Below, one piece after another: positions 22,960 to 35,090 of a DNA stretch of 64,000 nucleotides. Within the stretch, counting starts at the first letter, position 1. Each line of letters begins with the position of its first letter. The notes below the pieces were generated by a model. That model was given only the letters and a program-made list of their open reading frames with translations, had not been told where the DNA came from and did not search any database. Location of the stretch: NCBI GenBank assembly GCA_033439255.1, contig CM065882.1, positions 1,302,001 to 1,366,000 of the forward strand, written 5' to 3'. The DNA comes from Hericium rajendrae (Eukaryota; Basidiomycota; Agaricomycetes; Russulales; Hericiaceae). Position numbers and translations under genes: made by a program.

Positions 22960-23760
22960 CGGAAATGTGCAGACTCGAAATCGAGACCAAACTGTCACGA
23001 TTTCGAGCTGCAGGACATGTGGGGCATACCCACACCATGCAGCAGAAGTCTGACCCAAAATCACGATCAAACGGTCGCAATTTTGGGCCAGCACGACGTG
23101 TGGGTGTACCCACACGTCCCGGATGCGAACCCTCTCGTACAGGGCTAGAAACGTCACCGAACGGTGACGTTTCCAGTCCTGCACCATGCAGAACAGGTCC
23201 GGGTCGTATAGACCCAAAATTGCGACCAAACGGCCGCAATTTTGGGTCCGTACGACGTGTGGGTGCTACCCACACGTCCCGGACACGAAGAGTCTCGTAC
23301 AGGGCTAGAAACGTCACCGAACGGTGACGTTTCGAGCCCTGCACCATGGAGGACAAGTCCGGGTCGTATAGACCCAAAATTGCGACCAAATGGTCGCAAT
23401 TTTGAGTCCATACGACGTGTGGGTGCTACCCACACGTCCCGGACACGAAGCATCTCGTACAGGGCTAGAAACGTCACCGAACGGTGACGTTTCGAGCCCT
23501 GCACATGGAGGACAAGTCCGGGTCGTATAGACCCAAAATTGCGACCAAACGGCTGCAATTTTGGGTCCGTACGACGTGTGGGTGCTACCCACACGTCCCG
23601 GACACGAAACGCATCGTGTAGAGCCAGAAACGTCACCGAACGGTGACGATTCTGGCCCTGCACGGCATGCGGGAGTTACCCGCACGCTGCACAAGAAGAA
23701 CGGGTCGTACAGACCCAAAATCGCGACCAAACGGTCGCGATTCCGGGCCTGTACAATGCA
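22960..23760. repeat. Hairpin-rich tandem array, about 160-bp unit, five units
   Basis: Unit markers GACCCAAAAT lie at 23053, 23211, 23371, 23530 and 23712. Each unit holds up to three inverted repeats: AAAATTGCGACC/GGTCGCAATTTT, GTGTGGGT/ACCCACAC, and GAAACGTCACC/GGTGACGTTTC. A half unit based on CTCGAAATCGAGACC begins near 22975. Compensating differences are visible between units, for example TCGCGACC paired with GGTCGCGA in the last unit. The array is GC-rich compared with its surroundings and lies between two divergent genes. Several short frames through it are by-products. Confidence 0.8.
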
Positions 23761-24001
23761 GAAAGATTACATACCTTATTCAGCTAGCGAAACGCTGGCT
23801 GCAACTGCCCGGGGCAGTGCTGGAAGCCCTGGCGCCGGAAGTGAGGCCGTTGGGCCGGAAGTGAGCGCGGTTGTGCCATTCCGAGGTCGTTGGACCTGAA
23901 TGAGGCCATTGGGCCCTGCGCGCGAGCCTCGGGGGGCAATGGAGGAGGTCGGAGGAGTGGGGAGAGGGATGTGGTAATGTTGCAGGGGATGGGCTTCAAA
24001 C

Positions 24002-24038
24002 GAGCACCAACTCGCTCGAAACGAGCGAGTTAGTGCTC
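24002..24038. other. 37-bp hairpin
   Basis: Arms GAGCACxAACTCGCTCG and the inverse flank a three-base AAA loop. It lies 200 bp from the array, between the divergent genes. Confidence 0.7.
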
Positions 24039-24216
24039 ATCATTAGTTAAAAGATTGAGATAAGAAAGTTTATTACTCACCTGCGTGGTCTGCAAAGCCT
24101 CCCAACATTCCACCCTGCCCCAACTACACGAGAAGAATGCGAGAAGAATGAGTACTTACCAGAGAAAGAGCAAGAGAGAGGACTTGCGCTGGAAATCACG
24201 ATCGGGCCTTACGTAA

Positions 24217-24300
24217 TCCGCAGCACGGGCGAAATGACGTACTGCCGTCCCCCTGGTGATGTCATGGGACGGGAGTACGTCATTTCGCCCGTGCTGCGGA
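24217..24300. other. 84-bp inverted repeat between the divergent genes
   Basis: Arms of about 35 bp, beginning TCCGCAGCACGGGCGAAATG on the left and returning on the right, are separated by about 15 bases (CCTGGTGATGTCAT). It contains TACGTCA/TGACGTA boxes that resemble bZIP/CREB-type sites. 24301-24943 is otherwise AT-rich upstream sequence with no clear gene. Confidence 0.7.
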
Positions 24301-24943
24301 TGCTGCGGGCGCTTAGTGGGCGCTTGCTGCCAGGCTCCTTACTTCTTCCCGTCATCTCGACAACAGTGCTCAAATCTCGTCTTCTTCGTGGTTTTCTTTA
24401 GCGGTGAGTCTAATTATTCTTATAATCTTTGTATAGATGTATAAAATGGCTAAAATAAATCATAACACCTACTATCTTTAGCAATCCGAGTGTGGATTGT
24501 CAATTCACCGGCATTTTGAGTACTTTTGGTATACTGTCGGAGCTGAGTGCTTCCTTTTAGCCGTTTATCTTGATAGTAAGCTATATTTTCCTTATATCAT
24601 ATGTATATGTATATGCTAATGTTATTATAGACAGAGGTCTCAATAGCAAAGAGTCGACCCCTAACATTGGTGGCATCTTTGGAGCTTTTTGTGGGGTTTG
24701 AGCAGTTCGGTCAGTTCGGTACGAGGTAGGTACTTCTTTTTAAGTGATTCTTTTTGGAGTGAATCTAATTGGTCTATCCATATGGGCCTAAAGCTAAAGA
24801 TAGAGCAATAAATAGCTACTTTTCAACAACAACAATAAAAATATTTCAATTTGACATTTTTAGTGCTTTTTTCTATAGTAAGTCAACTTCTCTCATATTG
24901 TTTGCAAGTACTAAGACTGATATAAATTATAATAAATATAGTT

Positions 24944-27900
24944 ATGGCTTCTCAAACTCTACCAAATGATCTAAAATCATTACAATTACATGGTCGGGAT
25001 TCTGAACTTCCTCCTATTGGCATACGGCCAGATCATCCTCTGCATGCAAAGAACTTTTTGAATAGCAATGATTCTTTGTACAATACATTCAAGGATGGTA
25101 CAACATATGTGTGCATAGTGGATACAAGTTCAGCAGGCAAGCAGAAAAATGCAGAGTATGCAGCTCGAGTTGGAGTACCTCGGGGTACCTTGAGAGAGAT
25201 GAAAGACAAATTTGGTGAGTGTTTTGCTAACATTTTTGGACAGCTACTAATAAAAATAATATTTGTCAGGCTTGATTCAGTTGAATTCTGGTGATATGGT
25301 GTTTGTACGATCACAACAAGATGGAGATGTGACAGGCAAGAAGGATCTTTTTCAGGGAACCATGATAGCAGGGTATGTTGTTTAAACTTTTTAGCTTGGT
25401 ATCACTATACTAATTCAAGAACTTTATGTGATAGAAAATTTTTCTCTTCAGAAAAAATGGAGCATTTGCAACAGGCATTGGAAAATGCTCTTGGAGAAGA
25501 GGAGGAGAGTACAGCATCAATGCCTGTTTGGGATTTGGATTCTAAAACATTATTGGGTGGTACTGCTTTTGAGCGTACTGGTATTCTGCCAGATAAATCA
25601 GGTAGAACATATCAGATTGGACCAACACATCAAAAGCCACCACATCTTTTTGCGCCTTCAAAAAATGGCAAGTTAGAGAAAGGTGGAGAGTTGACAGATG
25701 CACAGAAGATGTCTAAAGAACTATTGGATGTAGGTTTATAAGATCTTTCCAATATCAATTTGGCTAAAGCTGTATAGGCAACTACTGGCTTGTTTTCAGA
25801 GGGCTATAAATGCTTGCCAGGCATACAAAATTATGTTCAGTCTTTTGCAGACTTGCATCCTTTTCCCAAAATTGGATCGTCAGACAATTTTATGACCCAG
25901 GCCATGCAAGTAAATATCTCAAATGCCACTACTTCTGAAGCAGGTTAGTAAAATTGAAATGAATATAACAAAGATTCAAAATTAATATTTACATAGATGT
26001 GGATCTTGCATCTATCCTTGGTCATTATGGTGGCAAACATAAAGATGGATATGATGCCCTTGGAGCTTTTACTGCTATGGTTTCTCATTCCAAGCATCCT
26101 AAAAATGGATACGATCCTGGTCGCTTTCACTTGCTAGAGCTTGGTGTTTTCATCGTGCTAGAGGATACTTTGGCTTGTTATTTTTCAGGCTTGCTTATGC
26201 ATGGTGGTACTTCTCCAAAGGCTCCTTTAGGAACATCACCATCGGCCTTGAAGACTACAGTTCGCCTCAATGCTATTGGTTATCCAAATGATATCTTGTA
26301 TGATATGAAAGGCATCTTACCTTTGTGCGCTTGGTCCTCAAAATCATCAAAGGAAGGCTTTTTACCTTTAGGTCCTGAAGTTAGATATTAGTGAGTTCTA
26401 CTTGTAATATTAAAGCTATATATATTGATTTATCTTTGTAAATTTAGTCCAGAGGATAGAAGTGACACTACAGATAATCCCATCAATGCTGGCAAGGGTA
26501 GCTGGGCTAGAGATGGACACATCATCATGCAGCCTGACTCCTTACTTGATTTTATTGTACGACATCTTCTGTTGTTGTGTATTTTCATATGTGCACAGAT
26601 CTGACCCAAGCTTCAAGTTTGTTGTTCTTACTTGATTATTTTGTTGATTATTGATATTTCACTCTATAGGTTCAAATTGATGTTGACAAGTTTGTCTCTG
26701 CTTTTAGCATCAAATCAGCAGATTCAAATTCATCTCATCGATATGTTGCAAAAACTTGGGCTCTAGCACCTGGTCAAGTTGCAGTGCATATCGATAACAT
26801 TGATACTATTCCTATCACTGTGGTTCCATCCGCTACAAATGGCCAAGAAGTGGTAGAAGATCCAAGACATCCTGTCCTGAAAAGATGGAAAGAATGGTTA
26901 ATTCAAAACTACAATCTTATGCCCAGCAATCACAAGTCTTTCCCAAAGCTATTCATTGATCCAGATAATCCATTAGAGTCTCAAGTGTTAGGTGGTAGTT
27001 ATTTAGGAGGTGTGTTTACATTTTTTTGATATAAAAGAGATTCAACTAAATTATCTTTTATATAGGAAAGACAAAGGCCTATACAAGATCCAAGCCAGGT
27101 AGTAATTAACTTATGGTGCATTAGCTAAGACTAATTGCTCAACATTTTTCTTTGTAATAGCAAAACTACGCAAACCTAAGCACTTTTCTGTTGGCAGTTT
27201 GAAAACACGTTCCAACATAAACAAGAAAATACGATCTGTAGCAGATGCACTTATTTCTCCATACAAGGAAAAAACATCAGACAAAGGAAAGAAAAGGACC
27301 AGAGAAGATGACAATGAAGAAGGAATACGAAGAAGCAAGAGGTTGTGCCACAGGGTGAATTATGCATGTTAGTTTTCAACAATTACATATAACATATTTA
27401 TTATATACTGAGCATAGTATGAGATCAGATGAAGACCAAGATGAAGATGAAGAAATGAGAGATGCTTCAGATGAAGATCAGTGGCAAGATGAAGATGAAC
27501 AACATGATGATGAAGAACAGGAAAATGAAGATGAACAGGAAGAGGAGAACAGTGCTGATCAAGTACAAAAAAGCCTTGCAAATGTGGAGAAGACTCTATC
27601 TTGGAGCCAAGAGTGCTTTAAAGATATGCTTTCCTCAAAAGAATCTGATGATAGAGATGGTATTCTGCTTTCTTCTATCTTACGATAGAAAGATATGGAG
27701 ATTTTTTTTAGTTAACAATATGAGTCTAACATCAAGAGCAGAATACTTTTCAGTAGAATCACTCAAAAATGACTTGGAAGCACTCTCTACTCATAGAAAC
27801 TCCATTTCTGCATCCTCCTCTAGTTATGTTGTGGGGCCGTCTACACATATCAGCCTCAGCAACATGGCAACAGCTATTAAAAAATGCACTCCTGGATGTC

Positions 27901-29711
27901 TGGACCCTTTGCCTTCAGTTCAGAAAGGCCTACAAAACATTTCTGATCTTCTTCATAACATTGCACTTCAATCTCTAGACACTCGTTGCAATCAATTTAT
28001 AGTCATGATGTCTCATATGACAGCATGGCTATGGATTGATCATATTGCAAGCTACTATGCAGATCAAGTCTTGAATGTCCATGCTGAGGATGAAGAAAAC
28101 TGGATTGTGAAGCTTGGGCGAATATTGTTGGCTGCTGCTAATGCAACTAATTCATGCAATATCACTCTGACACCATCCCATTTTACTTCAAATCTTTCTA
28201 CTGTGCCCAGTGTTATCTGTCTCCCACCTTGTCGCAATGATCTCAGCTCTGTTGACTTTAGCCCTCGAAAACACTTTCTTCAGCAATCTTTACGAATGAC
28301 TTTAGGACAATGGTTAAATCCTGATCAAACTGTCTCTCCTCATGCTGTTGCTCAAGCAGTATTTGTACAGAATCTAGTCTCTATTGCAGGTATGTTTATA
28401 TATCAATAGTAATATTTTATAATATCTCATCATGATAAACAGGGATAGAGATTCTTTACTTGGAAAAGACTTTTGTTCTCTTCTGTGGATTTAGTCCAAT
28501 GGTGGCAAAGAAAAAGCTACGGCGCTCCGTATCTCAAGATGATTTACAACATTTTTCAACTTGGCTATCTCATCATGCTATTGTCATACCAGACACGGAG
28601 GAGCATAAACTCATGATGTCCATCAATGATGTTTGTGATCAATATTCTGGTTTCAACAAAGATGCTCGTAAACATATTGAGACCTTGCCAATTCCCTCTA
28701 CTGCTAGTCAGTCTGAAGAGAGACATTCCCCTTCACCACATCCTCCTCTATTTTCTCATCCTCCACTTGGCCACATAAAATGTCTAAAGTTTCTGCATGC
28801 AGCTATATTCTTCCTGGATAGATCTTCTTTGAAGAATGAGCTGTCATTTACAGGTGATCTAGAATCTGCACCTCCAGAACATCAGGCCCTCCTTACAAAA
28901 ATGGCTACACGACTTGACCATTATCTTCCCTTTCGTCAGCGTGCACCAAGTCTTGTGAGGATGAGAGAAGATGATACTCCTTTTTCGCCAACAAATGTTC
29001 ACTCTCAAGCTGGATTTTTCAGTGCTCTGATCTTCCGTGGCATCACTTATGGTTGCCAGTTTGTCTTGGATCAGAAGGCCATGTTTTCAGACCTAAAAGA
29101 CTGGTCAGCCTGTTATGACAGCCTTAAATCCAATAAATCCTCAAATTATTTCTGTAACACCACAGCTTATGGTTGTCCAACCCAGCGTAGTGTTGAACAT
29201 GCAGACAAATATTGGAGGGCAGCAAACATAGAATGGAAGAATTTGGTGGAAAGAACAGCACATTGCTCCTTTACAGCATTCTACAAGTGCATCAAAAACA
29301 AAAAGTCAAAAACAAATGAAGTCATGTTCTATGGCTTTGGACCGCTTGTGGCTTATCTTCTCACTGCAGACTATGCTTATACAGATGTCATTGATATGCC
29401 ATCAGAGTATGATATGGGTGAACTTATATCAGAGATCCAAGCAGGAGCACTGAAAGGCCTAGCAAAATTACAATTGATCCATCCTAAGGAGAAAAACAAG
29501 ATGGTCATCAAAGATGCATTTGTTTTGCTATTTCATTTTCTAGATGCACGGCTGACTATAGAAGAGAAAGAGAAGATGGTGTTTGATCCTATTATGCTGG
29601 AACATACTTTATGTAAAGTATCTCGACTGTGGAACTTTGGGTTAGAGCAGTTGGTAAGATGTCTTATATATTTATAAGTGATCAACTCTGATTTAATCTG
29701 TCTTATAGTAA
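24944..29711 (+). CDS. TET/JBP-like 2OG-Fe(II) oxygenase, 13 exons, 1347 aa
   Basis: Exons: 24944-25214, 25270-25372, 25435-25729, 25778-25943, 25997-26390, 26448-26556, 26670-27009, 27066-27098, 27161-27354, 27413-27659, 27712-28389, 28443-29653 and 29709-29711 (only the stop codon). Phases close throughout; the acceptor before 27413 is a weak GAG, so a split into two genes near 27370/27423 is possible. The oxygenase core is at residues 285-375: YGGKHKDGYDALGAF gives HxD (H293, D295), then DPGRFHLLELGVFIVL, FSGLLMHGGTSP gives the distal histidine (H347), and VRLNAIGYP may give the 2OG-binding arginine (R368). I recall this pattern from expanded basidiomycete families; TET/JBP enzymes oxidise 5-methylcytosine or thymine in DNA. 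After it come a basic nuclear-like stretch (RSKRLCHR), a strongly acidic run, and an unrecognised 600-residue C-terminal region. The TET/JBP name is inference. Confidence 0.6.
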
Positions 29712-29811
29712 CTTGTAACAGATGGACGGAATGAAATATTGAATAGGTATCACGCGTACAGACAATCCAAAAAAAATACTTCGCAACAAACAATATTAAT
29801 ATTGATCTACG

Positions 29812-30180
29812 CAGAACTTGGTGAAAGAGGGCCAATGCTGTGCATGGCAAAACGATTCCTTTTTTTTTTATCATCAATGAAGGTATATAAATTACCGTCA
29901 TGTATGGCCATGTACAGGTATACTGACATCTTGCATGCAGGCCTGTACCTCATGCCTTATACTTGGCATGTAGCATTGTGCTGGGGCCAGTGCCTCATGC
30001 ATGCCTGCTACACCTCATGCCAGCCCACTATCCTATGCTGGTCTACCACATCTCGATGTACCTTGTGGATGGGCCAGTAACAGCTTAGAGATGACTACAG
30101 CTGAATGTGAGCATGTCAGCCAGCACAACCATATACATGCATTGTGTATTGCTATGTGCACTGAGGTGTGTCACCTGCCT
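29812..30180 (+). repeat. Copy of the Helitron helicase 3' end and trailer
   Basis: From AGGGCCAATGCTGTGCATGG onward this matches the last codons and trailer of the helicase gene (46219-46290), including GTATATAAATTACC. After a gap it matches 46443-46712 (CCTTATACTTGGCATGTAGC and following). It begins about 100 bp after the stop of the TET/JBP-like gene. Confidence 0.8.
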
Positions 30181-30984
30181 ATACATTGTGCCTCATACCT
30201 CATACACAGACATACCGAGCCATGCATAGGCTTAGTGCCTTATGCATGCTCATCATGCTACACTACATTTTGTATACAAGCTACCATCCCATAGATGCTT
30301 ACTGTACTTCATGTACAGGCTCACAGCATCTTGACACTCTGCACATGCTTGCAGCACCCTGTGCATGGCCACCACACTCTGTTGATCTCCTGTACAAGCT
30401 AGTAGCAGCCCTACATATGGGCCTGCATGCCTTATGCTCACCCTCTATGCCTCATGCATGGCTCTCAATATCTCACACATCCTCACTGCGCATTGCATCT
30501 TATATATAGGCCCACTACAGCTTAACATTGGTAAGCATGGCCACTGGACCTCCTGCACAGCTATAACACTTATCATGCCTTGTGCATGAACCTAGTGCCT
30601 TATGCACATATGTACTTTTGTTGTGCCTTACCAGTGCACACATACTTGCACATAGCTCTACCTGTACATGATGTGTACCATTGTGCATGTGTGCACTGTT
30701 TGAACTTGTAATATACTTGATTGTACTAGTAGCTGTATGAAATATAATTGATTTTGGCTTTATATCTCTTGTACCTGATTGATCTGAGACAGTACTAATA
30801 GCAGAGATCATAGTAGGGACCATATAGATCAGAGCAAGTCTTTGAATTTATATGATTTGTACAACAACTACAGCTATCCTTCAGAAACATGTAGCACTAT
30901 ATAGTGTCCAACTACTGTTATGATAGCTATGATAGGCCTTATAGTCTTACATAGTTGAGAACTGTGGTGGCATAAATAGTGATA
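30181..30984. other. Low-complexity TGCATG-rich region, no gene
   Basis: Degenerate short repeats of GCATGC, CCTCATGC and TACAGG, without a supported gene. 30713-30795 is repeated at the end of the window (63918-64000). Confidence 0.5.
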
Positions 30985-31571
30985 GACCTTATAGTGCTAT
31001 GATAAAACATATAGATCAATACTGGGCTATATGAAATTTCAATTTTTCAGATGATACACACTACACCAACTCATATATGCACTCTTGGCTCACATTTTTT
31101 GACCTATGCATACTTTTGTTGATTAGCTTACACATGTATCAACTTATGAGCATCACAACAAACTTATGTATGCTTCTACTACCTCATACGTTTTCTGTTA
31201 GCCTGTGCACCTTCTATTAATTTGTATACATTGCTGCTAGTACCAAAGGCAGAATTTAATTTCTATATTTGGATTTTTTTTTCTGACTTTTACAAAAAAT
31301 AACATAAATCATACCAGTTTTTTTTAATAGAGCTTATATCTCTTCAATGTATAATCTAGTCAGTATTTTTCTATTTTACATGCATAAAATACTATAAAAA
31401 TTGAATTCTTACCTTCAAACCATATTTTGTATACTGGCAGAAATTAGTGACCAAATATGGCAACTACTTTCTGGTAAAATTGCCTGTCGATTAGCATGAA
31501 GGTTTAGAGTAACAAAAAACATATACAAATGTCTGAGAGCATCAATTGTGCAAACATCACTTTAAGTATAT

Positions 31572-33117
31572 TAGGGTTCAACACAAGTGCACTCGTGGGT
31601 GACCTAGATCTGAACTCGCAGGTATTCTATCTGTCCAAGGTGCTGACCTGGATCCATGCAGATTTGCACCACTGGGTGATCTGGAGCTGCAGGTCAGGTA
31701 TCTGTGACATCACAGGTCACTTGCAAGTCAGTTGGTCTTAAAGTTGTGTCTCACTTTTATGATGCCCTCCTCTTTGTTTCTTCATCTTAATCCTCCCCTT
31801 TTCACCCTATCTCCTCAATTCAATGGCAGGATGGGTGTTATGGAGATTTGAGAGGCTTCTAGGTGAGTCCAAAAGCCTTTTATTTCATTGTACTGTACTA
31901 ATCTCAGGAGTCTCACTCGATAACAGACAAGGCTCTCATTTTTCACTATTCTTCGACAGGTTTCATGATGTTTGATGGGTTTCATGACATCCCACCATTT
32001 TTTGACATCATCCACCATATTTTGTGTACCATCTGTGCTTCTCCCATCATCCTCATCAACAAATCAACCAGCCAACCAGCCCTCACCCATCTTCAACAAC
32101 CAGCACTCATGTGCACCAGAGATTTAATTCCCACTCACAACAGTAAGAGCATGCACAGTGCCAGTCTAGCGCTGCAACTGCAAGGCCCACAATGCCTGTC
32201 AGGTCTTGTTGCTACAGCATTGTTGCTACAACAGCAAGGCTTGACATCTTTTTGCTGATCATCCGAGCAGTGCCTAGCATGCCTCAACAATGCGCAGTTG
32301 TCTACAAACAGCTTTGCATATCCTTGCATGTCTGAGACAGTGTGCATCTACCAATACATGCCCTGCCAGCATACACATTTTTGACTGCATGCCCCCACCA
32401 TCCCATAGTCCATTGCTCAAACTACATGTGTGCATTCATGTCCATGGACATCACATATACCACTATGCATGCTGTCATATCATTCGTCTGACAGAAGCCC
32501 AATGTGAGGCAAGTTTTATATGCCATCAGTGCTATTCAACAATCAAAATGCACCCTCCCGGTCTCATTTTCAATTTCTATCCAAGTTGGTGATGTCATTT
32601 GTGTGTGCATGCCCACAGCTATGCCAGTACACCAGCACCCACATATGCTCCCCTTGCACATGTGCCAGCCCATGTGCACACACATACTCAAAGCTGCCCC
32701 ACCGGCATGCACATGCCCATGTCGATGCCACAAGTATGTCGCATGCAGCCTTTTGAATCCATGCCTTGCTTGTAGACTTTATACACTTCATGGGTATGAC
32801 AAGATATAGTGATAATGGGCATATGTGATTGGAGCTGTAAGTTAGTGTTGGCAGATGACATATAGTATGTAGTTAGTTAGGGATCATGACATATAGATTT
32901 GAACTTTGCAATATAATATGTTAACCAAAATAAAGTTTGGATAGCAGGTTACCCACAAGTCACTCACAGGTCAATGGGTTTGAGCACAACCTTGATCTGA
33001 ATTTGTACAGGTCTCAGCCACCAGGTGATCTGGATCTACAAGTTAGATACCTGCAGGCCAATTTTGTGGGTATACCCATGTTGACCTACAGGTGACTCTG
33101 ACTCGTGTCGAACCCTA
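31572..33117 (+). mobile_element. hAT-like non-autonomous element B, 1546 bp, 8-bp target duplication
   Basis: Ends TAGGGTTCAACACAAGTGCA and GACTCGTGTCGAACCCTA. The flanks are AAGTATAT (31564-31571) and AAGCATAT (33118-33125). The other copy of the host repeat, at 61930-61945, has a single AAGCATAT, the empty site. TAGGG ends and 8-bp duplications are typical of the hAT superfamily. A GTTGCTACAGCA motif inside is shared with elements A and C. No transposase. Confidence 0.9.
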
Positions 33118-34399
33118 AAGCATATAAAAAAACACTGTTTAATCTAATCTAATCATGAGTAGTTCAGCTCCTACCTCTGATAACTCTATATTTTCTGCTA
33201 TGTTATATATCTTAGTACCTTATTATATATATAATCTGGTATGTAATACAGTACACACTTGTCATATCTTATTATACTCAGCTCGATATATGATATACAC
33301 TATTATATATGCTTATATTATAAATACTTGTAATATCTACAATTATAATAGTAGTCTAGTTGTATGTCTAATCAAACAAGATTCAAGATTGAATATATGA
33401 TCAATGTCAAACATTGTATTGTTGAACAAAGCTAATGGCCAATCACGTGATCAATAGCAGACCTTGTTCGGCCGCACAAGGTCTGGTGGCTGTGCTTAGC
33501 TTATGTCAGCAGTAGTTGATGTTGCGCTCTCTGCTCTCTCTTCTTTTCTTCAGATAGCTTTGAAGTCAGTGTGACACTACCAGTAGTGCACACTAACTAC
33601 AAGGCTTGGACACGCCCAGTCCCCATCTGCAGCGAGTTGCGGCTGAGGTGTCCAATGATGGTGTGGGGCCATCACCAACTTTCTGCTGATGATGTGGCAT
33701 AGAGATCAGGCCATAGAGCTCTCAATACCACATCAATCAGAATGAGTTAAAGCTTGTTAGAATCAGATTTACAATAGCTCTAGAATAGTGCCACAAACAA
33801 CAAAATAGCATGACAAAATGCTGACGTATTGGACTATATGTCTATGATGATGTGGCAGACTGTTTGCTTTATAGCTCCGCTGATACTGCATCAATCATGA
33901 TGTATGAGGGCTTGTTGAACTCAGATTTACAATAGCTTTCTAACAATACAGTGTACAACATCATAGCACCATTGGTTGTTGAGATAGGAGACAATACTGT
34001 TTTGCTAATATAGCATATAAATTGAAGAATATCTCTGCTTACAGTGATCCGATTTTCGTATTCTAAATTGGGTTAGAAAGATGTAATCAAAGGTATATGA
34101 ACACAATTTACCGTTTGTCGATTGATTGCTTTGTTGCAGAGCTATAAAGCAATCACTGTATACAGTGTATTGGCTCTCTAACCGACTTATGCTTATGTAA
34201 GCGGGCGCTAAGACCTTGTTCGGCCGCACAAGGTCTTGTAAGATCACATGACCGAGTCTCAGGACCCACTGCTACCGATAAATTGCATTTTTTGCTCATT
34301 TTATCAATAAACAGTATGTACATTTGTTTGCTGTGTATCATTTTAGTGGCTGTATCTTTCTATAAGCAGTAAATTGTGTTAGAGACCAGCTTTCTGGTA

Positions 34400-34920
34400 T
34401 ATTTGGATGCATTTGAGAACAAGTGAATCGGTTGAGTACTGATTAAGTTAGCTGAAGTTCAAGCATTCTAGGGGAAAATGCAGAAACAATTTGCATTCTG
34501 CAAGTTTTGCACCGATCCTAACGCCTAAGGTACTGTCAGAAAGCTATCAATAAGTAGATTCTGATGCATTTTAGAACAAGTAAATTGGTTGAGAATTGGC
34601 CTAGTTAGCTAGGGTTCAAGCATTTTAGAAGAGGAAAAAAAGAAACACTTTGCATTCTGCAAGTTCTTAACCGATTTGGATGCATGAAGTATGGTAGCAA
34701 AGCTATAAGTGAGTAGATTTAGACGCATTTGAGAACGAGTAAATCGGTGAAGAATGGACTGAGTTAGCTCAAGTTCAAGTGTCATAGAGGGAAAATGTAG
34801 AAATTCATTGCATTCTATGAGTTCTGCACAGATCAGGATGCAAAAAATACTGTCAGAAAGCAATAAATGAGCAGATCCAGATGCATTTGAGAACAGGTGA
34901 ATTGGTTGAGAACTGATCAA
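34400..34920. repeat. Tandem array of about 157-bp units, four units
   Basis: GATGCATTTGAGAACAAGTG-like boxes recur near 34405, 34560, 34718 and 34877, each followed by a TTAGCT/CAAGTT box and CATTCTGCAAGTTTTGCACC. It is present in both copies of the host repeat. The order of boxes resembles the array at 1100-2030. Confidence 0.7.
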
Positions 34921-34939
34921 GTTACATTAAATCAACAAA

Positions 34940-35090
34940 GTTTGGCTAGAGCTGGAGTTGAACCTGCAAACTCGTTAGATTGAAGATATGTGATTATATA
35001 AGCCAACTGCCTAATGGGCATAGTCATCGTTTTGGTGTCGTTTTCACTATGAAAAGGCGGTATAGAGTAAACGATTCTAAGGAATCGTAA
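34940..35090 (-). mobile_element. tRNA-related SINE-like sequence, copy 3
   Basis: Minus-strand copy with the TTACGATTCC end at 35090 and the B box GGTTCAACTCC near 34950-34965. It forms the right end of the 2.55-kb repeat. Confidence 0.6.

Noticed and set aside
22942-23899. Frames of 80-170 codons with repeating RPGRVGSTHT-like peptides
   Set aside because: They read through the 160-bp hairpin array on both strands; the repetition is of the DNA unit, not of a protein.
27362-27430. End of the TET/JBP-like gene at a TAG near 27369 and a second gene starting at 27423
   Set aside because: Kept only as an alternative. A phase-0 intron (27355-27412) with a weak GAG acceptor joins the frames, and the following 52-bp intron (27660-27711) also closes in phase, so a single gene seems likelier.
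33155-33400. 81-codon frame conserved in two repeat copies (also 61972-62217)
   Set aside because: The copies are recent duplicates, so conservation is not informative; composition is Tyr/Ile-rich as expected of AT-rich sequence.
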